Below are positions 10,444 through 21,835 of a stretch of DNA of 36,543 nt, one piece after another. Numbering within the stretch: the stretch's first letter is position 1; every line of letters begins with the position of its first letter. The position numbers and the translations under genes were made by a program. The notes beneath the pieces are model-generated. The model was not told the origin of the DNA and did not search any database. It saw only the letters and a list, made by a program, of their open reading frames with translations. The DNA is from Byssochlamys sp. IMV 00236 (lineage: Eukaryota; Ascomycota; Eurotiomycetes; Eurotiales; Thermoascaceae), in contig MSJH02000308.1 of NCBI GenBank assembly GCA_001931875.2, positions 1 through 36,543 of the forward strand, given 5' to 3'.

Positions 10444-10776
10444 CTAAGCTATCATATTTCTTAGTCTCTGACTAATGATCATCTCAGCCTCATCAATTAT
10501 GCGAGTAACTAGTTGATGGCAAGTAGGAATATCATCAATCAATCCAAGCACTTGTCCTGCCGTCCAGATACCTAAATCAGGGTCTCCCTTGACAAACACT
10601 TGCTTTCCTCTGGTACCAGACACAAGTTCAGCAATGTCTTCAAATTTGAGATTCTCCTTTGTTCTTTCTATCTTATTGACTTCAACGGCTACCTTATTTT
10701 TGAATATGCGTGCTACCACCGTTTTAAGATATTGTTCATTACCCCTTCCCGCTTTCTGTTTTGTTGAATGACTCAT
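10444..10776 (-). pseudogene. Nitronate monooxygenase C-terminal fragment
   Basis: The ORF (up to 132 codons from 10842; an internal Met at 10776 gives 110) contains FEDIAELVSGTRGKQVF and DLGIWTAGQVLGLIDDIPT then CHQLVTRIIDEAE. These match the end of fungal nitronate monooxygenase (2-nitropropane dioxygenase family), an FMN enzyme that oxidises alkyl nitronates. Family members are about 350 residues. The FMN-binding TIM barrel with the catalytic His is absent, and I found nothing for it upstream to 11100. This is therefore most likely a gene remnant left by deletion or partial duplication. The retained part has no stop codons, so the truncation may be recent or the peptide may still be made. 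Confidence 0.75.
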
Positions 10777-10842
10777 TGCTCTATGACAACTCAATACGTA
10801 GCATACAATATGAGCAGAATATGTTGATTTACACCAAAGCAT

Positions 10843-11630
10843 ACACTACTTTTTAACTGAGGTCTAACTATCACTTTGTAGAGATGATGACATCATATGG
10901 TTACTATTGCGAAAAGAGCCTATTTTAAAAGCTGCATTCAGTTGCTGTTTGTAGGCAGAAACTAGAGCAAAGTATATAAAATAAGATAAAAAGCGTCAAG
11001 GTTAGTCTGAGAAATGAAAAATAGGATACATTACGAAAGAACCCCGAGTTTAACTTTTTGTAGAAAAAAAAAGTTGCTCTATTACAGAGGGGGGGTGGGT
11101 AATACGAAGATGTTCTAATTATTTATTTGTTACATCAATGACGAGTTTACTCAGATTACATTGCAAATACCCAAGTTACAGCGTTGTCAAGAGCTCTGTT
11201 ACGTGGCAACAGAATGCATATTTCTTTTAAAATCATCAGTATAGTGAATTTGGCACATGAAAATAAAGCTGAATAGAAATAACCCTTAATGATAATGCCT
11301 TATAAATACGAAGAAAGTAATCAGAATACTACCTTGGTTACCAAATACGTGTATTTAATTAAATCTTGCGCCACCCATTAAACAGCCTACAAAATGGCCA
11401 ATTTCGGTACTCTCCAATGCGATTTGTTCTTGGAGCTAAAGGAGTTGACTGTCATGCTCAGCACTTGCCGTATTGGAGCATAATGTTGTAGAGTTACACT
11501 GTAAAAAAGGGACAAGAGCGGATAAAGGAGAAGATATTGATATCGTTTATCACCTGTTTCTATTTTCTTTTCTTTTTTTATTTAACAAGCTCATCTTTAA
11601 CCACTCCTTCTCTTTTTCATTGCTTCATAC
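10843..11630. other. Intergenic region upstream of paralogue 2
   Basis: No gene is seen. A G-rich stretch (GGGGGGGTGGG, about 11089-11098) and the CT-rich leader of the next gene (11560-11625) are the only landmarks. An ORF at 11473-11691 overlaps the leader and the true start and looks like chance. Confidence 0.5.
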
Positions 11631-13096
11631 ATGGATGATAGCAACTCTACATCATTTGGCTCGGTTTTTGCTTCTGGCATTCAGGATGTGACGGCCGTGA
11701 CATCCGTGTTAGGAACTGATGTCTCTGGTACAAATGCGGGACTAGCTTTAACCAAAGAGTACCTATTTCCTGCTGTATATGGTATGTCAATGTTTGGTGT
11801 ACTTGGGCTTGCAAAGCACATAGTCAATTCCTTTTTGCCTCTGCATGTTGTCAAGAACTTGGGCATCAAAGTTGAAAAGTTTGACACGTACAGAATAGAC
11901 AAAGTGATACTTGATGTTGCATGTAATCTGTCACGGCATAAAGAAAAACCGCTTACATGAACAAAATGTCAGAAAATGTCAGAATATGCATACGTGTGCC
12001 AGGTTATGGCGGGTCTATCTGGATAGGCACTTTTGCTTCGTGCTTTATCTTATCCTGCGTCAACTTTATACCCTACGTTCCGCACTACAGAACGTTTTAC
12101 TCGAGCTTTGAAGATTCCTCAGACTTATCTGACCCATACCTATACTTCCCTCTTCTCTTGACATGCTCCAGTTTTGTAGCATCCTTCATCTGCTGGTTTG
12201 AAGCTACCATCATGCTATCGGGATCCCCGTCACTCTATACATTAGCTGCTTTAGATATGGGCTTGTTTGAGCCTTTCTACTTTGGTAGCTTGTTTGCCAG
12301 ACGCATTGGTTATGTTATAGGACTTCTTGCAGCTGTAGGCATTATCATTGGCTATATTGGCTCGTACTTGGTTGTCCAAAAGATGACACCGATGGATACC
12401 TACTACTGGTTAGGACTTGAGCTTGTACTGTGTTTATTACGCCTGATGATATGGTCCTGGAGTGCGGAAAAGGATAACATGAATGTGATCAATCTACGGT
12501 ATAAGATAGACAGGAGCGATGAAGGGCTTATAAGGCGAATTGGAAGGTTGTCACATACAAGAATAGATGCAGAAGACGCAATCAGAAAACTCAAGAATGG
12601 TGGTTATTTCATTCGGTCTGAGATAGTGGATTCATACTATCAAGCAAAGTATCACCTTCACGATATGTCCATTCCTGACTTTAACGAGGTTAGCGTACTT
12701 GCCTTCCTCCGCTCATTGGAGAAAACAAAAAGAACAACATACTACATAATGTGGAACGATAAGCTACATCGTATAGAAAAGGTTCTTGTAGTATTTGAAA
12801 ACATAGCTTTGGTAATGGAAAGTGTGGCTACGGAAGTAAGAAGCCTGTTGAAGCCAATACAATGTCGTATAGCGCGCTATGCTCAAGCTGCATTTAAGAA
12901 TTCGTATTATCATGAAGAAAGTGACCTTGAAGTTATACCAAAAGAACAAGTAGATGCTAATTCACTGGCAGAGCTGAAGTCAAAGATGGATATTATTAAC
13001 CCATGGATAAAGCTTGTCACTTTACGTAAGCAAGTTGACCTTGAGCTTGAAAAAGACGAGCAGTCATTTCAGACTATCGAACTAAAGTCCTTTTAA
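11631..13096 (+). CDS. Fungal membrane protein paralogue 2, reading frame interrupted (possible pseudogene)
   Basis: This is the second copy of the family at 7802-9232 in the same orientation. It starts MDDSNSTSFGSVFASGIQ and matches along its whole length, including the RVPGYG motif, the five hydrophobic segments and the RRIGYVIGLL and VVQKMTPMDTYYWLGLE blocks. The frame opened at 11631 ends at a TGA at 11958-11960. The rest is read in another frame, entered near 11957. Against paralogue 1, the junction shows one extra A in the tract around 11943-11948 and a tandem copy of the 10-mer AAAATGTCAG (11963-11972 and 11973-11982). A 53-nt intron from a weak GTCACG donor (phase 2) to the second copy's CAG would restore frame with a small deletion. 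Without splicing it is a pseudogene. Most of the downstream part is otherwise open for about 379 codons. Confidence 0.7.
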
Positions 13097-14236
13097 CGCA
13101 TTTTTTATAATAATAAAACCTTGCAACAGACACTTTAGGCTAAAGGAAGTGTTTTAGAGGGAAGTGTTTCTGTTTTACAAAGCTTTAGTCGTAAGTTTCC
13201 CTTTATGGTATACAGTAATGTTATTACAGAGAGAAACAATGATAAAGTAAAACGAGACAAAACACAAACATATGCGGCGTAGCACCAGTTTGGTCCAATG
13301 AGTTCTTTCTCGTAACCTTTGAGACATGAATGAGGTTTGATTTGACACTTATCTTTCAGCATAAACTCTCTTTAATGTGTCTCTCGTAGAATATATGCAA
13401 GATTAGGAAACATTTAAGAAAATATCAGCACAGACTACGCGCACACCGGAGTAATTTTTTTTTTTGTAATCGATCATATGTAGCCAAATCACACCACCAT
13501 TCATGCATTACGTTATTTAAATGCTTCTTTATAAAGTCATAGATGTAGTCTTGTGTTTATCTGTAGAATACAAGAATGAAAGAAGTCAAAAAAGGGTGAG
13601 TTAAAGTTAGAAGAGAAGAAGCGAGAATTGAAAAGGCTGGTTTATTACAAAAGCTTAAGCGCTTGAAATTATCAATAATAAAAACCTATCTCAACATGAT
13701 CAAACCCATTTTCTTCTTTTTTTCATAAATTGAATACAGCTGGACCAAGCTTTGTCTTTGAGAGTGGGCAATTTGTTAGATAAAGGTTGACCAATAGTTT
13801 GTGGAATAAGGTATATCCATGCGTAGTCTTTATGCAGTTGTGTTGTATTGTCCTTATATTCCATGATATTCTTTTAAGCCATATGACACGCCCAACATTC
13901 ACAAAAACAAAAAAGACAGACAAAAAGAGTGAGACTGAAATTCTTTTGAGACTCAAAAATCATTAGGTTTTTCTTTTTCTGTGATATTTCAAAGCAGACT
14001 GTCTGAAGTCATCTCTTTCTCTCTCTATTTACCTTTGTTTCTATACTGTCTCTGTGCTTCTTATAAAGGAACACATCTCATGTTTCAATGGGTCTCTTTA
14101 AACCAGTGAAAAGTATAAGTGATTATGTCATGATTCAATTGCGGAGTTTATGATGGCATCGAGGTACATTCAGTTTTTTTTTTTTTCTCTCTTTCTTCTC
14201 TCTTTGCAGTTGCGATTAAAGTACAGCAAGTGACAC
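13097..14236. other. Intergenic region between paralogue 2 and the kinase gene
   Basis: About 1.1 kb lies here. AATAAAACC at about 13113 is a likely polyadenylation signal for paralogue 2. Apart from the small minus-strand ORF listed at 13135-13362 I see no gene. T/C-rich tracts occupy 14170-14210 and 14260-14285 before the kinase start. Confidence 0.5.
13135..13362 (-). CDS. Small ORF with one hydrophobic segment, unknown
   Basis: The ORF has 75 codons: a Cys-containing, charged N-terminus (CQIKPHSCLKGYEKELIGP), then WCYAAYVCVLSRFTLSLFLS and more hydrophobic residues, then a basic tail. It could be a small membrane protein or one exon of a larger one. An in-frame stop lies just upstream of the Met. 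No family is recognised and chance cannot be excluded. Confidence 0.22.
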   Translation of the reverse strand: MLKDKCQIKPHSCLKGYEKELIGPNWCYAAYVCVLSRFTLSLFLSVITLLYTIKGNLRLKLCKTETLPSKTLPLA

Positions 14237-14246
14237 TATATATAAT
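14237..14246 (+). promoter_or_regulatory. TATA-like element of the WNK-like kinase gene
   Basis: TATATATAAT lies about 44-53 bp before the ATG at 14290 and is followed by a CT-rich tract. The place and sequence fit a core promoter; no other support. Confidence 0.4.
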
Positions 14247-14289
14247 CCATTTTTGCCTTCCCCTTTTTTTCTCTATTTCTTTTGTATCC

Positions 14290-16298
14290 ATGTCTTCAGA
14301 GCAAGAAAATAGTAATACGACAAACAACCTACATGTCAAATTTAGCACAGAAAATACAAACGAGCCAATAGAATATTCAAATTATTATGCACCACTTCAA
14401 AATAACGAAGTGATACCAAACGACTATCCAACCCGCACTTCCTTTAGAATAGACAATCCTTACGGCATACACCCACCCAACGAAATTATCGACCAGTCGT
14501 CTTCTCGGGACTCTGAAAAAGTCGTAGAGATATCACCCAACGAACGCTATGTCCGTCTGAACACACTACTTGGTAAAGGTGCTTATAAAGTGGTTTATAA
14601 GGCCATTGACCGTGAAGAAGGATATGAAGTCGCTTGGAACACAATGCAAGCCATGTCGAACCCCAACAACAAAGATCTCGAGCATGAAATACAAATTCTG
14701 AAATCAGTTCGACATCCAAACATCATTGCCTTTCATGACGCTTGGTATGGCGATAACGAGTTTGTATTTATCACTGAACTCATGACGTCTGGTACACTGC
14801 GAGAATATATACGAAAATTGGTTCCTTTGCCTAATCTAAAAATCATCAAACGCTGGTCTCGTCAAATCCTCAAGGGATTGGCTTATCTTCACGGACATAA
14901 TCCACCCATCATTCACAGAGACATCAAGTGTGACAACATCTTTATTAATGGAGCCCATGGAGAAGTCAAGATTGGGGACATGGGAACAGCAGAAATGAAG
15001 TTGGGTAAAAAATATACACTCATTGGCACACCAGAGTTTATGGCACCTGAGATGTATGAAGAACAGGGCTATAGCGAAAAAGTCGACATTTATGCCTTTG
15101 GTATGTGTCTTTTAGAGATGGCAACAGGTGAATATCCCTATGGCGAATGCAAAAACGCAGCTCAAATATACAAAAAAGTGTCTGCTGTAATGTGAATAAT
15201 TAATTACATAATATCTGTATCTTATTCTTTTCTGTAGGGAGTTAAACCTGCTTGCCTTTCCAAAGTACAAAACCCAGAAGTACTCAGCGTGATTGAAAAT
15301 TGCTTGAGCAATGAGGACCAGAGGATGTCAGCACAAGAAATCCTGGAACATTCTTTTTTGGCCGTCGAGCCTGATGTTGTCTTACTCGCAGCAGACCCTG
15401 ATAATGTTCATCTGACACTACAGGTTGTTTTCAAAGGCATGGATAAACTCTCGGTCAAATTCGATTTTAATGTCGAGACAGATACGGCAGAGGAAGTGGT
15501 GCGGGAGATGATTGAAGAACAAGTATTGCCGGAGAGATATCAGCAACATATCACAAAAGAGATCAATCGTATCTTGAGAGACATCGATAAACCATCTGAG
15601 TCAGAACAGGCAGAGCAGGTCAGGCGATCTGTCTGGAGAAGAGAAAGCGACATTCGAAATGAACTGGATCGAACTAGAGCAGAGTTAACTCAAGCTAATG
15701 ACAAGGTGCTAGAAATAGAACAAAAGTGCGACTCAATCGAAAGCCGTGCTCGTGCTGCCGAAAACAAATATAGAGAGGCTATACGTACGCTAAAGGAATT
15801 AGAAGAATCAAGAATGTCTCAAATCGAAACAGACACTAAGCTTGATAGTTTGGCTCATCTATCCATTCAACCCAATTCAACAACACAACAACCTATTATA
15901 GAAGATCGAGAACGGGAAAAGTTGGTGAATCATATCTTGGATGGTAAGTTTCCCTTGTTTCTTTTATGCAATTTCTTAACCATATTATAGAATACTCCGA
16001 TGACACAGACATCAGTGTCTTTGTCACAGATTGTGCTTTGGCATCACACCGAGGAGCGGATAAAGCACAAGAATGGGCAAAGAAGTTAAAGAATCAAGAC
16101 ATCATGACTGTTGGTGACTTGCGAGATTTACATGATGAAGATTGGGCTGGTATTGGCTTAACCGTATTCGCTTTGAGAGCTTTAAAAAATATGTTAAAAG
16201 GTAAACGATTGGCTGCAAGCAGTCAGCTTTCACAACCACAGCACACACCACAAATTCCTTCATCTCCTCCACAAGCCATTCATTCTCCTCCGTCATAA
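14290..16298 (+). CDS. WNK-type (with-no-lysine) Ser/Thr protein kinase with C-terminal SAM-like domain
   Basis: Three exons (14290-15186, 15238-15943, 15991-16298) encode 636 residues; introns are 51 and 47 nt. The kinase domain starts near residue 88. The usual beta-3 lysine is replaced (EVAWN, Asn117) and the catalytic lysine is in the glycine loop (GKGAYK, Lys100), the defining WNK arrangement. Asp211 of HRDIKCDN is the catalytic base. The DFG motif is DMG (230-232), and GTPEFMAPEMYEE is the WNK activation segment, with Thr243 where WNK1 has its activating serine. After the kinase lobe a PF2/OSR1_C-like domain follows (VKFDFNVETDTAEEVVREMI), then a coiled coil (about residues 430-510), then a SAM-like domain (WAKKLKNQDIMTVGDLRDL). 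Known WNKs control ion and volume balance; that role here is inference. Start chosen after the CT-rich leader. Confidence 0.93.
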
Positions 16299-16460
16299 AA
16301 AAAAGCACATATACACACACACACAACATTCTACTATTTAATATGTAATAAAAAAAACATGTGTAATCCTTTGTATTAAATGAACTATGAAAAAAGAAAA
16401 GGGAGAGAGAGAGGGTAATAATGATAATCTATGTGACAGTTATTTTTACAAGATGATTGT

Positions 16461-17969
16461 TTAATCCATCATCATAATATCTTCATCTCTATCCATCAAC
16501 ATATCATCTCTTGCTTCAGAATGAACGATTTCACGACGTACTTCAGGCGAGATACCAGGATGATGCTTCTTTCGAAGGACTTCTAATAATAAATCTTTTT
16601 GTTCTGCCACCAAATCTTGTTTATAACGTTGAACGAATACCAACATCGATTGATGCCAAAGCACAGGCATATCTCGAGGATCATTTGCAAATCGAGCAAA
16701 ATGCATGACGAGGGCATCGACCACTTTGTAAGGTAAAGCATATTTCTTATCGAGCAGTATACGAATGAAGATGGAGTTGGGACCAGTGTATTCCATTTCG
16801 GCTAAACGCAAAAGAGCAGCAGAGGAGTGAAGAACAGGAATGGAGACCTTGGAGAGGACACTACCGAGAATGGAGGCTTCCTTTAATGTGCAGTTGCCTG
16901 ATTCACAGAGAGGGAAGAGGATGCCCTTGAAGAAGGCGGCAGGACGATAGAGACCTTTTTTCAATGCCAAGTAGAGATGGTAGCTTAACTTCTTATTGGC
17001 CGCAATGTCTTCACGCACACGATCAAGTAAGACGAGGTTTAAGAATCGTTGAACTGGCTTCACTTTCAGATTAGACACAAACATACGAGTTGCCTCATAG
17101 GTAGCATGAGGTGTCCAAGTCTCGGGTGAGGTGAGGTATAAGATCTCTTCCCAATTGCTCAAAGAAGGGATAATCTTGAATGCTTTAGGTAATTTGCCTG
17201 ATTTATAACGACTCAACAACTGACCCACTCTAAATAGACCATGTTAGATCTCGTTGCCGTGGTTACTGTACTAGACTTACTTTGTATAGACTTCAACCAC
17301 TTTGGGATTCATCGAAGGCGTCAGCTGTTCTTCCTCCTCTTTAATTATATTAGTTTACCTTTCCTTTCTTTCCATTGTATTCACCTACCGATTGCTGGTA
17401 ATCCCTCAGCAGCATTCTTTTCATTGATCTTTTCCATGATAATGTCTGCTAATGACTTTTTCTCTCGAGGTGCACTGGGCAAAAACTTGCTCAATATATC
17501 AGCATCTGCCTCATCTACTTCGATTTCCTCATAGTCAGCATATTCTTCGACATCTTCAAACTCTTCTTCATCATCAGGGAATCCCAGACCAAAGGTTTCT
17601 TTGACTTGACTACGCTAAGCATGTAAGTATATAGTAAAAGTAGTTTTCTTTGTTCTTACTCTTCTTCGTCTTCGTCGTCTTGATCTCCTTGTTCTTTATC
17701 AATTTGCTCTTGTTGTTCTCTGGCAATCTTTAAGATTTTTTTAGATAATTTGGAGTCCAAGTATTCCTATTGTTTGTCTGTCAGTAAATGAATCTTTAGT
17801 TTATGTTGCTTTCCTTTACTTGATCAGGTTCTTCAGATCTGCTATTACGATCAATGAATTTTTGACGAGGTGCTTTTTTGGCAAAGGCTTGCTCAGGAAT
17901 ATCAGCAAGTTGAACATGAAGAGGATCATGGCGTTGAGGACGACCGGCTTTGACTGAAGCTTTTCCCAT
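16461..17969 (-). CDS. ENP1: Bystin/Enp1, 40S ribosomal subunit biogenesis factor
   Basis: Five exons (17969-17820, 17766-17660, 17609-17389, 17338-17281, 17229-16461) join in phase to 434 residues; introns are 53, 50, 50 and 51 nt. The N-terminus is [20 protein letters not shown], followed by a basic then acidic region (DEDEEED-like) and the bystin domain. The domain includes [35 protein letters not shown] and [20 protein letters not shown]. The length is close to human BYSL (437). Enp1/bystin is a nucleolar, then cytoplasmic, pre-40S component needed for 18S rRNA processing and export. It ends 162 bp from the kinase gene (tail to tail) and faces the HYPK-like gene across about 140 bp. Confidence 0.96.
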
Positions 17970-18109
17970 CGTTAGTGTTTAGAATTAAAAAAAAAACAAA
18001 AGAAAAAAAAAATTCAAGAGGCTTGTGACCCCCCTTTTTCCTGCAAAAATAACACCCTTTTTCTTATTGGATACATTTTCTCTCTCTCTTTTTTTTTTAC
18101 ACTTGAACC
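17970..18109. promoter_or_regulatory. Bidirectional promoter, bystin / HYPK-like
   Basis: The 140 bp between the two divergent start codons must hold both core promoters. It has A-rich and T-rich tracts near each start and a central CCCCCC stretch (about 18031). No recognised factor site can be named. Confidence 0.5.
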
Positions 18110-18580
18110 ATGACAGACCATCACCATCACGACCATTCGAACTGTAACCATGACCATGACAATACCAAGAAAGTGACTGACGCTGTTAATGATGAATTGG
18201 CTCTAAGACAAAAGACAGCTGAAAAGCTAACAAAGGTAATAATTATCAAAGAGTCAATGTTGAACTAACACATTGAGAGTAGGCTTTAGTTGAAATGCAG
18301 GAATTAGCCAACGAACATAAAAAGACATTACCGTAAGTTTGAGAACAATACTTTTGTACTAGAAATTAATATAATCGTTTTTAAAGTAAACCTTTGACCG
18401 GTGCAGTCAATAAAGCTGATGTCGAACTCTTGGTAAGCGGAAACTATTTAGAATAACACGAAAACATAACTTAGTAAATAGGTAAAGGAAATGCAACTGA
18501 CAAAAGCAGAGGCTGAAGCAGCTTTAAGAGCCAATGGAGGTGATGCTGTAGCTGCTATCAAAAAGTGGATTGAATGCTGA
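18110..18580 (+). CDS. HYPK-like protein with C-terminal UBA domain, NatA partner
   Basis: Four exons (18110-18235, 18283-18332, 18387-18432, 18482-18580) give 106 residues; introns are 47, 54 and 49 nt. After a His/Asp-rich N-terminus (MTDHHHHDHSNCNHDHDN) comes a helix (LALRQKTAEKLTKALVEMQE) and a UBA domain of the NAC-alpha type (ADVELLVKEMQLTKAEAEAA, then NGGDAVAAIKKW). This is the layout of Huntingtin-interacting protein K, which binds and tunes the ribosome-bound NatA N-terminal acetyltransferase. The length (human 129) and fold order fit well. All phases close without stops. A polyadenylation-like AATAAAAT lies just after the stop. Confidence 0.9.
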
Positions 18581-18755
18581 TATAGCTTTTTATTTGTGTG
18601 TAAATAAAATTACAATAGAGTAAAAAAGAGAAAGAAAGAGTGAGAATGAGTGATACGCTCTTTCTCAGCGTGCCACGTCACAGTGACATTAGTTTTAATA
18701 TTTGGCTTCTGTCTTTTCTTTTTTTTTATTTTTTTTATTACTTTTTTTGTATAAT

Positions 18756-19566
18756 ATGGTCAAGACTACGCTTATTGCAAGAGTAGCAGACGGTCTTCCG
18801 CTGGCTGCTAGTATGGATGATGAGCAGGTAAATTATTGACTATACTTTGAACAAAAGGGGCTAATGAAACATGTAAAAGGTTGAGACGGAATTAGCTGAT
18901 TATAAACAACAAGCAAAGACCATATTCAAAAGACTCAATTCCAACTCTGAACCGAGATGTTCTATCGAATCAGGCAAATACGTGTTTCAGTAAGTTGCGT
19001 GCATGTATATATTAAACTTCATATTGACCCTGTTCAAAAAGCTATATTATTGAATCAAGTGTCTGTTATCTCTGTATTTGTGATCAATCTTATCCTCGTA
19101 AGCTCGCCTTCAGCTATTTAGAAGAACTTGCCAAAGAATTCAACATGAGTTATGGAAATGAAGTAGAAAAGCCAGGTCTTAGACCCTATGCATTTGTTAA
19201 ATTTGGTATTTATATCTTAATAAATCATGCATCATTGACTAATACAACAGGAATACAGACACTTTTATGCAAAAGACAAAGAGAATCTATCAAGACACAA
19301 GGACTCAGAGTAATTTGGCCAAACTGAACGAAGACTTGCAGGATGTGACACGTATTATGACAAAGAATATGGAAGATTTATTGTGGCGTGGAGATAGTTT
19401 GGATCGTATGAGCACAATATCAGGTGAACTCAAGGACAGTGCCAAGATGTTTAAGGATAAGGCGCGTCATTTGAACTTGCAGGCACTTTATCGAAAGTAT
19501 GGTCCACCTGTAGCTATTGCTACGTTTATTTTATTTGTTCTTCTTATTCGCTATTACTGGTTTTAA
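18756..19566 (+). CDS. SEC22: Sec22, R-SNARE of ER-Golgi transport
   Basis: Four exons (18756-18827, 18880-18989, 19042-19205, 19259-19566) give 217 residues, close to yeast (214) and human SEC22B (215); introns are 52, 52, 52 and 53 nt or nearly so. An N-terminal longin domain (MVKTTLIARVADGLPLAASM to about residue 115) precedes FVKFDTFMQKTKRIYQDTRT. The SNARE helix is NLAKLNEDLQDVTRIMTKNM with WRGDSLDRMS and the central Arg at the zero layer (LLWRGD region). One C-terminal membrane anchor follows (VAIATFILFVLLIRYYWF). The last intron uses a second AG (ends 19258) rather than the one 8 nt earlier; only this keeps the family's reading frame. Sec22 works in COPI/COPII vesicle fusion between ER and Golgi. 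Confidence 0.95.
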
Positions 19567-19676
19567 TCAAAATAAATGCGTTATAATGTATACCATTAAA
19601 GGAAAAAAAAAAGGGAGAAGAGGCTTTTTTATTTATTTACAACACATACACACAAAAAGAGATATACATATATACT

Positions 19677-21835
19677 TTATCCCAGAATGGGCTTTATGAT
19701 ACGTTCTACTAGCTGTAGCATGAGTACTCGGTTGAGGACAGGATCTTGGCATCGAGCCCAGATGCGATCCATAGCCGTATTACAGTTCTGATCACCAATG
19801 AGCTGACGAACTGTACTAGGTATCACTCGATTCATCAGCATGATTCTTGCCTTTCGTTTACTTTCTTCTCTATCCTTGTCCGTACGCTTCTCTGTCGGCC
19901 GCTTTTGTTCTCCTACGACCCATTGACCTTCTGGCCAAAGCTGCTGACCGAGCTGATTCAATCGAAGCATGATGGCATCAGGAGACATGTACGCATTCAA
20001 TAGATCATTATACTGTTCTGTAATAAACTCTGTATATGATCGACGGACAATTTCCCTCAGTATGTTCAGAATAGACCTTCGCATCCACGCTTTATTATTC
20101 GACGGCGTTAGATTGAATATCTCAATCACGAGTGCATACGTTGTTTCAATCAAGAGCTCTACGTCCATCGAACTAAGTGCTTTGGGTGGTATGATTTGTT
20201 CTTCTTCTTCTGTTGTCGTACTACTACTACTTGTCATCGAATGGGTATCATCCTTGGTTTCCATCTTGGGAGAATTGTTGCGCGAAAATAGAGACCGTGA
20301 TCTAGACAGAGGCTTTGTATCGGTCAAGAGAGCATATGCCGCCACGACCTGGTCCTTGTACTCTTCTGAAAATGACACGACATCGTCGTTCATCACTTCC
20401 GATCGTCTTTCTTTTCTCAAAAAGGCAGAAATCAAAGGATCTCTGCCCAATTCGGTATCATGCACAACCTTATCTAGATATATCTCTAGATCATGACTGA
20501 TTTCTTCGCCCTTCTTTTTCGTTTGTGTCTTTAGCCAGGATTTGGCAGGATCTAATGGAAGCCTGAGCTGTATCTTGTTTATACGTCGAATGTATCGTGC
20601 AGAGAGGATCGTGTGGAAGCTTTCGAAATCAGTGTAACTTCGTGTGATCACATATCCACCACCTTCCGATCCTACAGTATCCTCGTTGGCAGGTCGTTCG
20701 ATCTGGATGATGTAGGTCAATTGGCTCTTGTTTAGTGGATGGTCTGGTGATTGCGGTGGCGAGATATCCATGACGGTGAAATGAACAAGCCCAGGTGAAA
20801 AACTGACGAGTTCGTCGTCTTGTCTTGTTTCAAATCCATCATCATCGTCTATTTTCTCCGAAACGACGGTTTCGAGAGCAGCAGATACTGTCGCTTGAAC
20901 TGTCTCGGATGATGCTTGATCTGATAAAAGATCAATGATCCAACAATTCAAAAAGTCAGGGTCGCTAAGGATATCGAGAATGTTGCCAAATAGAAAGGTA
21001 GCCAGTAGCTCACGAAGTAAGGATATTAATAAATTGGACTCCTTTTCGGGGCCTGTTAGTGCTCTCTTTAATAATGTTTGGCTAAGCCCACGAAGTTGTT
21101 GATGCTGTTCATGCTTGGATAAGAGCTGTGCAAAAGGTGACTGTGGATTTCTTCTAACGTAGTCCTCTATAGAAATTTCTGACTCTTCTAAAGCTCTACA
21201 CTCTCTCTTGAAAAGGTTTGATCAATATAGACTCCTTCTAATAAAGAATCTCCTTACCATGTGAATGATCAATGTATTGGCTACTCCATATAACGTTGAC
21301 ATGACGATATCATTTCTGTCCTGATTCATAAGGATCTTTTCTAGCTGCATACAAGCACCGTTTAATTTTTCTCTTGTGATTTTCTCGAATTGAACGTCCT
21401 CGTAAACATTAAGTGGCGTCCACCAATTGGCTATAAAGTCGCGTATGAAATAATCAAGGAGTTGATCAATAACAGGGGTAAGCGAGCGATAATGAAGCTC
21501 AAGTCTTTCTGTTGATGATGTATCCTAAAATAATAATAATATAATGATATATAATACATATAAAAAAGCATGGACTATTTTCTTACTGCCAATTCTTCAT
21601 GAAATGTCTTTTGATATTCTTGTATGACAAATCTACCTTCTGTATTATTAAAATAAAGCCCACCCAAGACAAAGCCTGCGATGAGAGAGGCAAGGAAATA
21701 GATTCCGTCAGTGACAAGTAAAAAAGAGTAGATGATTAGGAATGTGCTGCCAAAGACATGAACTAATTCTGATAACATTGGCTGTTCTACAACTTCCGTT
21801 ATTAGGTTGTATATCTCTGGTATTACTTCTAGCAT
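19677..21835 (-). CDS. Mdm1/SNX13-like sorting nexin (TM-PXA-PX-Nexin C)
   Basis: Three exons (21835-21587, 21524-21258, 21206-19677) give 681 residues; introns are 62 and 51 nt. Two hydrophobic segments near residues 20-55 (FLIIYSFLLVTDGIYFLA) form a membrane hairpin. A PXA domain follows (about 84-260; YFIRDFIANWWTPLNVYEDV and LRELLATFLFGNILDILSDP). Next is a PX domain (about 307-440; YVITRSYTDFESFHTIL, RLPLDPAKSW), then a Ser-rich linker and a Nexin_C domain (about 520-681; ending LVERIIKPILG). There is no RGS domain between PXA and PX, as in yeast Mdm1 and unlike animal SNX13/14/25. Mdm1 relatives tether ER to vacuole/lysosome or lipid droplets. Specific lipid preference cannot be read from the sequence. 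Confidence 0.9.

Noticed and set aside
13723..13956. 77-codon minus-strand ORF
   Set aside because: No coding-like pattern beyond AT-rich hydrophobic residues and no family.
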